This document shows positions 17,948 through 26,965 of a DNA stretch of 64,000 bases, piece by piece. How positions within the stretch are numbered: position 1 is the stretch's first letter; each line of letters opens with the position of its first letter. The notes under the pieces were generated by a model. That model was given only the letters and a program-made list of their open reading frames with translations, ran no database searches and was not told where the DNA came from. Both the position numbers and the translations under genes were made by a program. The DNA is from Paludibacteraceae bacterium (GTDB taxonomy: Bacteria > Bacteroidota > Bacteroidia > Bacteroidales > Paludibacteraceae), in NCBI GenBank assembly GCA_024405855.1, contig JAKSNZ010000003.1, forward strand, positions 1-64,000. Direction: 5' to 3'.

Positions 17948-18193
17948 ATGAAAGTTTCAATAATCGCACCTGACGGAAGCATATTTTCAGGAGATGCTGT
18001 AGCAGTAACACTACCTTCTGTAAACGGTAGTTTTACAGCACTTGAAAACCACGCTCCTATTGTATCACTACTGGAAAAAGGACAGATTTTAGTCCAAGAG
18101 AGTTCCGATAGTGAAAAAAAGGCGTTTGACATCAAGGGCGGATTTGTTGAAATCAGTGATAATGTAGTTACAGCGTGCGTTGAGTCATTATGA
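17948..18193 (+). CDS. atpC: F1Fo-ATP synthase subunit epsilon (short form)
   Basis: The central-stalk epsilon subunit, 81 residues, which links gamma to the c-ring and can inhibit hydrolysis. Only the N-terminal beta-sandwich is present (VSIIAPDGSIFSGDAVAVTLPSVNGSFTALENHAPIVSLLEKG); the C-terminal two-helix regulatory arm found in the roughly 130-residue E. coli-type subunit is missing, as is usual in Bacteroidota. Starts 13 bases after atpD and overlaps the next gene by 4 bases (ATGA). Confidence 0.93.
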   Translation: MKVSIIAPDGSIFSGDAVAVTLPSVNGSFTALENHAPIVSLLEKGQILVQESSDSEKKAFDIKGGFVEISDNVVTACVESL

Positions 18194-18564
18194 TACGTAA
18201 CGGTATTATTGCCACACTGATTGCTGTAATTGTAACTGAGGTTCTTTTATTTATTGTAGATTATGTCTGGACCGGCAATCCGCTGAATTTTTGGTATCTT
18301 TTGATTCCTATAATGTATTGCGGATTTCAAACGGTTTTTATACTGAATGTTAAGGACTTTTTGACGGACAAGTCAGGCATAAAATATTTTTTTCTATACA
18401 AGGGTGTCAAATTCTTTACTGTTGTAGCATTCATATTATTGTATGCCTTTATAGCAAAAGAGCCTGACAAATGGATACCTATCAGGGTTATTATCTATTA
18501 TTTTGAATTCCTTGTTATGGAAACGGTATTAAGTACAAAAATTCAGAAAACAGAAAAACGATGA
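18190..18564 (+). CDS. AtpI-like small membrane protein of the atp operon
   Basis: A 124-residue membrane protein with four hydrophobic stretches (IIATLIAVIVTEVLLFIVDYVW, FWYLLIPIMYCGFQTVFILNV, FFTVVAFILLYAFIA, VIIYYFEFLVMETVL). It occupies the position of AtpI between the F1 genes atpDC and the Fo gene atpB, overlapping both by 4 bases. Sequence similarity to classical AtpI is weak, so I infer an assembly role for the c-ring or Mg2+ handling from position only. Confidence 0.75.
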   Translation: MIRNGIIATLIAVIVTEVLLFIVDYVWTGNPLNFWYLLIPIMYCGFQTVFILNVKDFLTDKSGIKYFFLYKGVKFFTVVAFILLYAFIAKEPDKWIPIRVIIYYFEFLVMETVLSTKIQKTEKR

Positions 18565-19631
18565 AGCGTTTTCTTAACATATTGCTTATTCTTTGCCTCT
18601 CTCTTGTATCGGTAAGCGTTTTTGCCGAAGAAGAGAAAGAGGAGGAAGGTGCATTTAATGCAAAGGATGTTATTTTCTCTCACATTGGCGATGCTTACGA
18701 GTATCACATTACTGAGATTAACGGACACCCTATTGCTGTTCCGCTTTTGGTCATTGTAAGGAGTGCCGAGCGTGGCTGGTTTGTATTTGGAGCAAATAAA
18801 GTTACCCACGGCGATACCTACAACGGCTTTTACATTGCCAAAGGTGGCAACTATGACGGCAAAATTGTAGAGGTAAACTCAAAAGGCGAGGTGGTTCGTC
18901 CGTTTGATATGTCCATTACAAGAAATGTATTTGCACTTCTACTCTCTTGTACAATTCTTATTTTGATATTTGTTCCTATGTCTCGCAAATATCAGAAAGA
19001 GCCGCTTTCTGCACATTCAAAAGGACACAATATGTTAGAGGCTGTAATACTGTATATTGAAAAGGACGTAATAAAACCTGCTTTGGGTGAAAATTCAGCA
19101 CGGTTTGCACCTTATCTGCTTACTGTGTTCTTCTTTATTCTGCTAAACAACCTTATGGGACTTATCCCTATTTTCCCGTTTGGTGCAAACCTTACAGGTA
19201 ACATTTCCATTACAATGGTTCTTGCTGTCATTACATATTTGATTACCAATATATGTGGAACAAAAGAGTATTGGAAAGAGGTGCTTTGGCCAGATGTTCC
19301 AATGTTCTTGAAGGCACCTATTCCATTGATGCCTGTAATAGAGATAATTTCAACCATTACAAAGCCAATAGCCTTGATGATAAGGTTGTTTGCCAACATA
19401 TTTGCAGGGCACATGATTATTCTTGTGCTAACTTGTTTGATATTCATATTTGCAGCATCAATGGGAATTGCAGTTGCAGCAGGCGTATCAGTCATTTCAA
19501 TTGCATTTTCACTGTTTATGTATTGTTTGGAACTGCTTGTTGCATTCATTCAGGCATACGTATTCACAATGCTGTCTGCAATATTCATTGGGCTGGCACA
19601 AGTAAAAGAAGAAATGAGAAATGAGAAATAA
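18561..19631 (+). CDS. atpB: F1Fo-ATP synthase subunit a (extended)
   Basis: Fo subunit a, 356 residues, forming the ion half-channels at the c-ring. The core contains the essential arginine in MIRLFANIFAGHMI near residue 275 and the helices ITITKPIALMIRLFAN to QAYVFTMLSAIFIGLA. It is longer than the E. coli protein by roughly 90 residues: an N-terminal signal-like helix (FLNILLILCLSLVSVSVFAE) and a periplasmic domain precede the first family helix, the usual Bacteroidota arrangement. Overlaps the upstream gene by 4 bases. Confidence 0.96.
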   Translation: MKRFLNILLILCLSLVSVSVFAEEEKEEEGAFNAKDVIFSHIGDAYEYHITEINGHPIAVPLLVIVRSAERGWFVFGANKVTHGDTYNGFYIAKGGNYDGKIVEVNSKGEVVRPFDMSITRNVFALLLSCTILILIFVPMSRKYQKEPLSAHSKGHNMLEAVILYIEKDVIKPALGENSARFAPYLLTVFFFILLNNLMGLIPIFPFGANLTGNISITMVLAVITYLITNICGTKEYWKEVLWPDVPMFLKAPIPLMPVIEIISTITKPIALMIRLFANIFAGHMIILVLTCLIFIFAASMGIAVAAGVSVISIAFSLFMYCLELLVAFIQAYVFTMLSAIFIGLAQVKEEMRNEK

Positions 19632-19675
19632 ATCTCTCCTTTCTCCTTTAATTAAGAAATTATTATTAACTTTAA

Positions 19676-19951
<276 letters not shown>

Positions 19952-20036
19952 TACTTTTGCATCTTCCTAATGCGGATTACAAACAATCCGCATAGGGGGA
20001 TTGTAAGGTATGACTGTGCCATTAAAATTAAAAATT

Positions 20037-20543
20037 ATGAATCTTTTTTTACCCGATTCAGGACTTGTGATATGGATGCTTATTGCGTTCATCATCCTTT
20101 TTGTGGTACTTGCCAAATTCGCTTGGCCGGGAATACTGAAATCGGTAAGCAGTCGTCAGGAACACATTGAGGAATCATTGCGTAAGGCAGAAGAGGCGGC
20201 AAAGACACTTGAATCTCTTGAGGAAAAAGGGAACAAGATAATTGCTGACGCTCAGGCAGAGCAACTGAAAATGGTTCAGGAAACCAAAAACCTCAATAAG
20301 CAGATGATTGCAGAGGCTAAAGCAAAAGCCGAATCTGAGGCTGCCAAAATAATTGAGGCTGCTCAAGAACAAATAAAAACCGACAAAGAGAACGCTATTA
20401 AGGAATTAAGAAAAGAAGTGGCTGCGTTGTCTATTGAAATGGCTGAAAAAGTGTTAAAGAAGGAGTTGTCTGACAAAAAGGCTCAAACTCAATACATTAA
20501 CACATTGTTAGCCGGCATGGACAAAGACACTCCTGCAAGCTAA
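20037..20543 (+). CDS. atpF: F1Fo-ATP synthase subunit b
   Basis: Peripheral-stalk subunit b, 168 residues from the ATG at 20037. One N-terminal transmembrane helix (GLVIWMLIAFIILFVVLAKFAW) is followed by a long charged coiled coil (SSRQEHIEESLRKAEEAAKTLE through ALSIEMAEKVLKKELSDK). An ATG at 20010 would add MTVPLKLKI; I prefer 20037 because family members start with a short Met-Asn-Leu segment before the helix. Its stop overlaps the atpH start region by one base. Confidence 0.94.
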   Translation: MNLFLPDSGLVIWMLIAFIILFVVLAKFAWPGILKSVSSRQEHIEESLRKAEEAAKTLESLEEKGNKIIADAQAEQLKMVQETKNLNKQMIAEAKAKAESEAAKIIEAAQEQIKTDKENAIKELRKEVAALSIEMAEKVLKKELSDKKAQTQYINTLLAGMDKDTPAS

Positions 20544-21088
20544 TGGCAATGAATTACGGAAGATTATCCATAAGATACGCTCGTGCCCTTCTTCTAAGTG
20601 CAAAGGAGAACAAAACGGCTGATAAAGTATACTCTCAAATGTGTATTCTTAATCAGGCTTTTGAACAACTGCCTGAACTTAAGGTGGCTATCTGCTCCCC
20701 TACCATTTCAAATGAAGAGAAGTACGATTTATTGCTTTCTTCAATTTCTGACAAGAATGACAAGGAGACCACAGGGTTCCTTAAATTTGTCATTGAGCAG
20801 AAACGCATTGACTATCTGCCAAGTATAGTCCAAATGTATGAGGTTCTGTACAGAAAGGATTGCAATATAGTTATCAGCGATATAAAAAGTGCAACGGAAC
20901 TCTCTAAGGAGGCCGTTGACTCAATTAAGAAATACATTTCAAAACTAAGCGGTTCAAAAAATATTGAGATTCGTTCCTCTGTTGATGAGAATCTGATTGG
21001 AGGCTTTATTCTTGACATTGACGGAAACCGCTTGGATGCAAGTATTAAAGGACAATTAAACAAACTGGAATATTATGCCGGACATTAA
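20543..21088 (+). CDS. atpH: F1Fo-ATP synthase subunit delta
   Basis: The 181-residue delta (OSCP) subunit that joins the peripheral stalk to the top of F1. It begins with the family segment [19 protein letters not shown], has the helical N-terminal domain ([23 protein letters not shown]), and ends with the beta-rich C-terminal domain [33 protein letters not shown]. The last 14 bases overlap atpA. Confidence 0.95.
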   Translation: MAMNYGRLSIRYARALLLSAKENKTADKVYSQMCILNQAFEQLPELKVAICSPTISNEEKYDLLLSSISDKNDKETTGFLKFVIEQKRIDYLPSIVQMYEVLYRKDCNIVISDIKSATELSKEAVDSIKKYISKLSGSKNIEIRSSVDENLIGGFILDIDGNRLDASIKGQLNKLEYYAGH

Positions 21089-22664
21089 ACCAAGTGAAAT
21101 ATCAAGCGTACTGAAACAAAAACTTGATGGTTTCAAAGATAAGTTAGAGTTTGAAGAAGTTGGTAAGGTTCTTCAAGTGAGCGATGGCGTGGCACGTGTT
21201 TTTGGACTCAACAGCGTACAGGCTAATGAGCTTGTTGAATTTGAAGGCGGTGTTATGGGTATTGTTCAAAACCTTGAGGAAGACAATGTTGGTATTGTGC
21301 TTCTTGGAGCCACATCGCTTGTAAAAGAGGGATATACGGTTAAAAGGACAAAGCGTATTGCCTCTATTATGGCATCGGAAGGCATGCTTGGTCGTGTAAT
21401 AAACACCATAGGAGAGCCGTTGGACGGCAAGGGACCTATTGAAGGCAAGGCGTATGAGATGCCTCTTGAGCGTAAGGCTCCCGGAGTGATTTTCCGTCAG
21501 CCCGTAAATGAGCCTCTACAAACAGGTCTTAAGGCTATTGACGCTATGATTCCTATTGGTCGTGGTCAGCGTGAACTTATCATTGGTGACCGTCAGACCG
21601 GTAAGACAGCCATTGCAATAGACACCATAATAAACCAAAAACAGAACTTTGAAAACGGTACACCAATCTACTGTGTATATGTAGGTATCGGTCAAAAAAG
21701 TTCAACTATTGCAAACCTTGTTCAGACACTTGAACAATACGATGCAATGAAATATACAATTGTTGTATCTGCCACAGCGTCTGACCCTGCAGCAATGCAG
21801 TTCTATGCTCCATACGCAGGTGTTGCAATTGCAGAGTACTTCAGAGATACAGGTCGTCATGCACTGATTATTTATGATGATTTGTCAAAACAGGCTGTTG
21901 CATATCGTGAGGTTTCATTGATACTTCGTCGTCCTTCAGGACGTGAGGCTTATCCTGGTGATATTTTCTACCTGCACTCAAGACTTCTTGAACGTGCCGC
22001 TAAGATTATTGCCAATGATAGTGTTGCACGCAAAATGAATGATATACCTGAATCAATAAAGGATATTGTCAAGGGTGGAGGTTCCATTACTGCTCTTCCT
22101 ATTATTGAAACTCAGGCAGGTGACGTTTCCGCTTACATTCCAACCAACGTAATTTCAATTACTGACGGTCAGATATTCCTTGAGTCTGGTCTGTTCCACT
22201 CAGGTGTACGCCCTGCAATTAACGTTGGTATCTCTGTATCACGAGTAGGTGGTAACGCACAAATAAAATCAATGAAGAAGGTTGCAGGTACTTTGAAACT
22301 TGACCAGGCTCAGTATCGTGAACTTGAATCATTCAGCAAATTCGGCGGTGATTTGGACGCATCAACTCTTGCAACTCTTGATAAGGGTAAAAAGAATGTT
22401 GAGATTCTTAAACAACCACAATACTCACCTCTTACAGCAGAAGAGCAGATTGCAATAATTTTCTGTGGAACAAATGCCTTGTTAAAGGATGTTCCTGTTG
22501 AAAAGGTATCTGAATTTGAAAAGAAATTCCTTGAAATAATGTCTGTTAAGCACAAAAAGGATGTTCTTGATGTTCTTAAGGCAGGCAACATTGATGACAA
22601 TGTAAAGGAAATACTGACAAAAGAGGCTTTGGCTATTGCTGAACAATATAAGGAAAGCAAATAA
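21075..22664 (+). CDS. atpA: F1Fo-ATP synthase subunit alpha
   Basis: The non-catalytic nucleotide-binding F1 subunit, 529 residues. It has the Walker A motif GDRQTGKT at 171-178, [19 protein letters not shown], Walker [50 protein letters not shown] (in which the DDLSKQA loop contacts nucleotide), and the arginine finger region [18 protein letters not shown]. Overlaps atpH by 14 bases and atpG by one (TAATG). Confidence 0.98.
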   Translation: MPDIKPSEISSVLKQKLDGFKDKLEFEEVGKVLQVSDGVARVFGLNSVQANELVEFEGGVMGIVQNLEEDNVGIVLLGATSLVKEGYTVKRTKRIASIMASEGMLGRVINTIGEPLDGKGPIEGKAYEMPLERKAPGVIFRQPVNEPLQTGLKAIDAMIPIGRGQRELIIGDRQTGKTAIAIDTIINQKQNFENGTPIYCVYVGIGQKSSTIANLVQTLEQYDAMKYTIVVSATASDPAAMQFYAPYAGVAIAEYFRDTGRHALIIYDDLSKQAVAYREVSLILRRPSGREAYPGDIFYLHSRLLERAAKIIANDSVARKMNDIPESIKDIVKGGGSITALPIIETQAGDVSAYIPTNVISITDGQIFLESGLFHSGVRPAINVGISVSRVGGNAQIKSMKKVAGTLKLDQAQYRELESFSKFGGDLDASTLATLDKGKKNVEILKQPQYSPLTAEEQIAIIFCGTNALLKDVPVEKVSEFEKKFLEIMSVKHKKDVLDVLKAGNIDDNVKEILTKEALAIAEQYKESK

Positions 22665-23551
22665 TGGGTTCATTAAAGGAAATAAGGGCAAGAATAGGTT
22701 CTGTTACATCTACTCTTAAAATCACTTCAGCAATGAAGATGGTTTCCGCCGCAAAATTGCATAAGGCAGAGGACAGAACACTTAAAACGCTGCCGTACAA
22801 GAACAAACTGTATGAGGTTCTTGCCAGATATTTGGGGTCCATTGATGATGAGAATTTCAAGGTGTCATTGTCTGTTGAAAGAGAGGTAAAGAATGTTGCG
22901 TTGATAGCAATTTCATCAAGCACAGGATTGTGCGGTGCCTTTAATTCCAATATAACAAAGCTTCTGACCAAGCAGATTGAGGAGCATATTGCACTTGGCA
23001 GACATGTAACTGTCATACCTGTAGGTAAAAAGATAAAAGAAGCGTTAAAGCTCATTAAAATAAAATTTCCAACTATTGAAGTTGACAACTCACATGTTTC
23101 ACTGTGTGAAAAGCCTGATTATGCCGCATCAAGTTTGGTAGCGGAATCACTTGTTGAGAATTTTCAAAATGGCGTGTTTGACAGAATTGAACTGTTATAC
23201 AACCACTACAAGAATGCCGGTTACCAAGTGCCTACTGTTGACCAATTCTTGCCTTTGGCTACTATAAACGCTGAAAGCGGTGATTCAAACAGACTTTATT
23301 TTGTTGAACCTGATGCAAAGACATTTGTTGAGAACCTTGTTCCTATTGTTGTAAAAATAATGTTCTTTGCCACATTACTTGATTCGTCAACAGCAGAATT
23401 CGGTGCCCGTACAACTGCAATGCAAGCGGCATCTGACAATGCTCAAAAACTGTTGGAGGAAATAACTCAAATGTATAACAGGGCAAGACAAGAGGCTATA
23501 ACATCTGAACTTATTGATATTGCAGGTGGTTCTGAAGCGGTTAAAAATTAA
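22664..23551 (+). CDS. atpG: F1Fo-ATP synthase subunit gamma
   Basis: The rotor shaft of F1, 295 residues. The N-terminal helix (LKEIRARIGSVTSTLKITSAMKMVSAAKL) and the C-terminal helix (SSTAEFGARTTAMQAASDNAQKLLEEITQMYNRARQEAITSELIDIAGG) that make up the antiparallel coiled coil are clear, with the Rossmann-like middle domain (LIAISSSTGLCGAFNSNI) between. Last gene of the operon; the acyl-CoA ligase starts 2 bases after its stop, so read-through transcription is likely. Confidence 0.97.
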   Translation: MGSLKEIRARIGSVTSTLKITSAMKMVSAAKLHKAEDRTLKTLPYKNKLYEVLARYLGSIDDENFKVSLSVEREVKNVALIAISSSTGLCGAFNSNITKLLTKQIEEHIALGRHVTVIPVGKKIKEALKLIKIKFPTIEVDNSHVSLCEKPDYAASSLVAESLVENFQNGVFDRIELLYNHYKNAGYQVPTVDQFLPLATINAESGDSNRLYFVEPDAKTFVENLVPIVVKIMFFATLLDSSTAEFGARTTAMQAASDNAQKLLEEITQMYNRARQEAITSELIDIAGGSEAVKN

Positions 23552-23553
23552 AG

Positions 23554-25323
23554 ATGGAAGTAACCAGACTTTTTGATATTTTAGACAGATACAAAGAGAT
23601 AAACCCTACTCAGCAAGTGGCGTTAGCACATAAAAGGGATGGGGAATGGCACAAGTATAGTATTGACCAATACATTGAAACTACAAATCTGATTAGTGCC
23701 GGTCTTCTTGAAATAGGTGTTAAAAGAGGCGATAAAATTGCCATAATAAGCACATCAAGGTCTGAATATAACATGATAGACATGGGTATTATGCAAATAG
23801 GAGCCATTCCTGTACCCATATACCCTACTATCAGTGCATCTGATTACAACTACATTCTTAATCACGCTGAAATAACTTACGTATTTTCTGAAGGAGAAGA
23901 ATTGCTCAGAAAAATTGAGAGCATTCTGCCTACTGTTCCTACAATTAGAGGCATATACACTTTCAAAGACCGTGGCAGACATAAATATTTGGCTGAACTT
24001 ATTGCATTAGGCAAAACCTGCATAGAAAAGAGATTGCCTGAAATTGTCCAAATAAAATCAACAGTTACTGAAGATGATGTTTGTTGTATAATCTACACCT
24101 CAGGCACTACAGGAATGCCTAAGGGCGTAATGATTACTCATAAAAACATTGTAATGCAAGTAAAATCCATTGCCACAATACCTGCTCCATGGTGTAAAAA
24201 AGCGTTCAGTTTTCTTCCTCTTTGCCATGCATACGAAAAACTGATGGTATACATGTATCAATATTGCGGCATTGAAATCTACTACGCTGAGAGTATTGGT
24301 ACAATAACGGAGAACATAAAAGAGGTTAATCCAAACATAATGACTTGTGTTCCTCGCGTGCTTGAAAAAATATATGACAAAATATTTGCAGCAGGAAAGA
24401 AATTGCCTTATGCAAAACGTCAAATATATTTCTGGGCTATAAAATTAGCCAGAAACTATAAAAGGGAAATGCACCTGCATGCATACACAGGATTATATAA
24501 GATTGCTGATGACCTTGTATTTTCAAAATGGAGAGAATCCATTGGCGGAAACTTTGATATTGTTGTTTCCGGAGGTGCCGCACTGCAACCTAAGTTATGT
24601 GCGTTCTTTTCTGCCATAGGCATGCCTATTTTTGAAGGTTACGGACTAACTGAAACATCACCTGTAATTGCTGTCAGCACAAAAGAAGAGGACGGGCTTG
24701 CATTTGGCACTGTAGGAAAGCCTCTTAAGGGTGTTGAAGTTAAGATTGACCCTGAAACCAATGAAATAATTTGTCGTGGAGACAATGTAATGAAAGGCTA
24801 TTATAAGGCTCCTGATTTAACAAAGCAGGTAATTGATGAAGATGGTTGGTTCCACACCGGCGATACAGGAAAGTTGAACAGCAAAGGACAGCTTACTGTT
24901 ACAGGGCGTCTAAAAGGCATTTTTAAGACTTCAATGGGTAAATATATAAATCCTTTTATTATTGAGGAGATTTTTGCCCAATCACCATTTATAGACAATA
25001 TTATGGTTGTTGGCGAAAATCAGAAATTTGCCGCAGCAGTCATATCTCCAAGTTTCCACTTTCTCAAATCATGGTGCAAATCACATAAAGTACCATACGA
25101 ATCCGATGAGAAAGTTATTGAAAATGATAGAGTTAAAGCAAGAATTAATGAAGAGGTGAAAAAATACAATGCATTTCTTGGCGACACAGAAAAAATCAAG
25201 CGTTTCTGTCTGGTATCGGAGGAATGGACTGTAAAGAATAAACTGCTTACACCTACCCTAAAAGTCAAACGACCACAAGCATTGGAGCGTTATAAAGAGG
25301 ACATTGAAAAGATGTTTTCATAA
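23554..25323 (+). CDS. Long-chain acyl-CoA synthetase (AMP-forming)
   Basis: A 589-residue ANL-superfamily ligase that activates fatty acids to acyl-CoA via acyl-AMP. Motifs: P-loop YTSGTTGMPKGVMITH near residue 180, FEGYGLTETSPVI, GWFHTGDTG and the hinge GRLKGIFKTSMGKYINP; the C-terminal catalytic lysine region is KRFCLVSEEWTVKNKLLTPTLKVKR. The ACSL-type insertion and length match long-chain synthetases of Bacteroidota. It follows atpG by 2 bases. Exact chain specificity is unknown. Confidence 0.92.
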   Translation: MEVTRLFDILDRYKEINPTQQVALAHKRDGEWHKYSIDQYIETTNLISAGLLEIGVKRGDKIAIISTSRSEYNMIDMGIMQIGAIPVPIYPTISASDYNYILNHAEITYVFSEGEELLRKIESILPTVPTIRGIYTFKDRGRHKYLAELIALGKTCIEKRLPEIVQIKSTVTEDDVCCIIYTSGTTGMPKGVMITHKNIVMQVKSIATIPAPWCKKAFSFLPLCHAYEKLMVYMYQYCGIEIYYAESIGTITENIKEVNPNIMTCVPRVLEKIYDKIFAAGKKLPYAKRQIYFWAIKLARNYKREMHLHAYTGLYKIADDLVFSKWRESIGGNFDIVVSGGAALQPKLCAFFSAIGMPIFEGYGLTETSPVIAVSTKEEDGLAFGTVGKPLKGVEVKIDPETNEIICRGDNVMKGYYKAPDLTKQVIDEDGWFHTGDTGKLNSKGQLTVTGRLKGIFKTSMGKYINPFIIEEIFAQSPFIDNIMVVGENQKFAAAVISPSFHFLKSWCKSHKVPYESDEKVIENDRVKARINEEVKKYNAFLGDTEKIKRFCLVSEEWTVKNKLLTPTLKVKRPQALERYKEDIEKMFS

Positions 25324-25339
25324 CATTATTCCTCAAAAA

Positions 25340-25371
25340 TTTGTTGATTTGAAAAAAATCACATACATTTG
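25340..25371 (+). promoter_or_regulatory. Promoter of the ECF sigma factor gene
   Basis: TTTG (25340-25343), 20 bases, TACATTTG (25364-25371): the housekeeping pattern, about 70 bases before the start codon. It implies expression by the primary sigma factor rather than only autoregulation. Confidence 0.6.
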
Positions 25372-25441
25372 TCGTGTAAAACTTAAAACCAATTGCCTAT
25401 AGGTCACATACTTTACCCAACAAACTTTAAACAGTAACACA

Positions 25442-26026
25442 ATGGCATCTTATAATGAGATGGCTGATGAAGAGTTGGTAAAGCTCTACGCAGACGGTGA
25501 CAATGAGGCATTTGGGTATCTTCTACTCAGACATAAGGACTTTATATTCAACCACATATATTCCTATGTCAAAAATGAGGATGATAGCAATGACATTTTT
25601 CAAGAAACTTTTATTAAAGTGATTGCGTGTATCCGTAACAGGTCATATAATGAACTTGGAAAATTCCGTTATTGGGTGTTGAGAATTGCACATAACCTGG
25701 TTATGGATTATATGAGGGCATCGGTCAGCAGTAATTTGGTATCGGCAGAGAATGAAGATTTTACTCTACTGAACAATAAAGATATAAGTGACGGCAATAT
25801 AGAGGACTTTCTTATTGAAGACCAAACACAAAGTGATTTGCTGTCTTTGGTTGATTATCTTCCTGAAAACCAACAGGAAATAATCAGGTTAAGATTTTAT
25901 GAAGATAAAAGTTTCAAGGAGATTTCTGAAGAACTTGGCTGTAGTATAAACACTTCATTAGGCAGAATGCGCTACGCCATACTCAATATGAGGAAATTGG
26001 CAAAAGAAAAAAATTTCATAGGTTGA
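25442..26026 (+). CDS. ECF-type RNA polymerase sigma factor
   Basis: A 194-residue sigma-70 family factor with regions 2 and 4 only. Region 2: LLRHKDFIFNHIYSYVKNEDDSNDIFQETFIKV and FRYWVLRIAHNLVMDYMR (about residues 22-95). Region 4: LPENQQEIIRLRFYEDKSFKEISEELGCSINTSLGRMRYAILNMRK (about 141-187), with the helix-turn-helix. No anti-sigma gene follows; instead a small 58-residue gene lies 39 bases downstream, then rpe. The unusually conserved N terminus (MADEELVKLYADGDNEAF) fits a widespread Bacteroidales group not tied to SusCD transport. Target promoters are unknown. Confidence 0.9.
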   Translation: MASYNEMADEELVKLYADGDNEAFGYLLLRHKDFIFNHIYSYVKNEDDSNDIFQETFIKVIACIRNRSYNELGKFRYWVLRIAHNLVMDYMRASVSSNLVSAENEDFTLLNNKDISDGNIEDFLIEDQTQSDLLSLVDYLPENQQEIIRLRFYEDKSFKEISEELGCSINTSLGRMRYAILNMRKLAKEKNFIG

Positions 26027-26065
26027 TGCAATAAATCAAGACAGTTATGCGTTATTAGTTAAAAT

Positions 26066-26242
26066 ATGACGCCTATGACAAATTGCTACTCTACTGATTT
26101 TTTATCAAACATTAATTTTAACGGAATCCATACTCCAAAACAAAGCACAATTGACGCAATTCTGCAATTTGCTGAAATTTATCCTGTGCAAAATAGTGTA
26201 AGTTCGCAAGATTTTCACTATCTTTATAGTCTCAAAAATTAA
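26066..26242 (+). CDS. Small 58-residue protein downstream of the sigma factor
   Basis: An open frame of 58 codons plus stop (MTPMTNCYSTDFLSNINFNG..., ending FHYLYSLKN), too short for usual cut-offs; a second ATG at 26075 is possible. It has no signal peptide or membrane helix. The central piece PKQSTIDAILQFAEIY resembles the PS..VIDNIL.YS pattern of small proteins that I recall directly after this sigma-factor gene in other Bacteroidales, which is why I call it a gene. A small regulator or anti-sigma-like partner is possible but is inference. It ends 9 bases before rpe. Confidence 0.6.
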   Translation: MTPMTNCYSTDFLSNINFNGIHTPKQSTIDAILQFAEIYPVQNSVSSQDFHYLYSLKN

Positions 26243-26251
26243 TACAGGATT

Positions 26252-26899
26252 ATGAGTCTTATTGCACCTTCATTATTGTCTGCTGACTTTGCTCATTTAG
26301 CGGCTGACATTGAGATGATTAACAAGAGTGAGGCTGATATGCTTCACCTTGACATTATGGACGGAGTGTTTGTTCCCAACATTTCATTTGGTTTTCCGGT
26401 CATTGAATCGTTCAACAAACTATGCACCAAACCGTTGGATGTTCACCTTATGATTGTTGAGCCTGACAAGTTCATTGAAAACTTTGCAAAAGTTGGGGCA
26501 AGTTACATAAATGTCCACTATGAGGCATGCACTCATCTGCACCGTACAATTCAAAAAATAAAGGCTACAGGTGCAAAGGCTGCCGTAACTCTGAATCCTC
26601 ACACACCGGTTTGTCTGCTTGAAGATATAGTATCAGATGTGGATATGGTGTTGCTTATGTCTGTAAATCCGGGATACGGTGGTCAAAAGTTTATTGAGGG
26701 TACTCTAAGCAAAACAGTTCAGTTAAAGGAACTTATAGCCCGCAAAAACTCAAAAGCCCTTATTGAGATTGATGGTGGCGTAAACTTGGAGACTGGCAAG
26801 AAACTGATTGAATGCGGAGCAGATGTTCTTGTGGCAGGAAACTTTGTATTCAAGTCTGAAAATCCAATTGAAACAATTCATAAGTTGAAACAACTTTAA
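26252..26899 (+). CDS. rpe: Ribulose-phosphate 3-epimerase
   Basis: A 215-residue TIM-barrel metalloenzyme interconverting ribulose 5-phosphate and xylulose 5-phosphate in the pentose phosphate pathway, the partner step of the transketolase at 1-3 kb. It shows APSLLSADFAHL, the metal residues in HLDIMDGVFVPNISFG and DVHLMI, MSVNPGYGGQKF, and the second catalytic aspartate in IEIDGGVNLETG with the phosphate site VAGNFVF. Followed by a hairpin and then comEC. Confidence 0.97.
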   Translation: MSLIAPSLLSADFAHLAADIEMINKSEADMLHLDIMDGVFVPNISFGFPVIESFNKLCTKPLDVHLMIVEPDKFIENFAKVGASYINVHYEACTHLHRTIQKIKATGAKAAVTLNPHTPVCLLEDIVSDVDMVLLMSVNPGYGGQKFIEGTLSKTVQLKELIARKNSKALIEIDGGVNLETGKKLIECGADVLVAGNFVFKSENPIETIHKLKQL

Positions 26900-26911
26900 G
26901 GTAATAAAATC

Positions 26912-26961
26912 TTTAGGGTTCTGCCTGCATGCTGTCCCCCAGACAGAATCAGAACTCTAAA
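26912..26961. repeat. Inverted repeat between rpe and comEC
   Basis: TTTAGGGTTCTG (26912-26923) pairs with CAGAACTCTAAA (26950-26961) with one mismatch; the loop contains a further CTGT/ACAG pair. There is no T-run, so it may be an mRNA-processing or attenuating hairpin rather than a terminator. It ends 4 bases before the comEC start codon. Confidence 0.5.
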
Positions 26962-26965
26962 CTCA

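Noticed and set aside
18190..18564. Calling the small atp gene a proven atpI
   Set aside because: Position and helices fit, but I see no diagnostic AtpI residues, so the symbol is withheld.
23554..25323. Acyl-CoA ligase as part of the ATP synthase operon function
   Set aside because: The 2-base gap to atpG suggests co-transcription only; no functional link to the synthase is supported.
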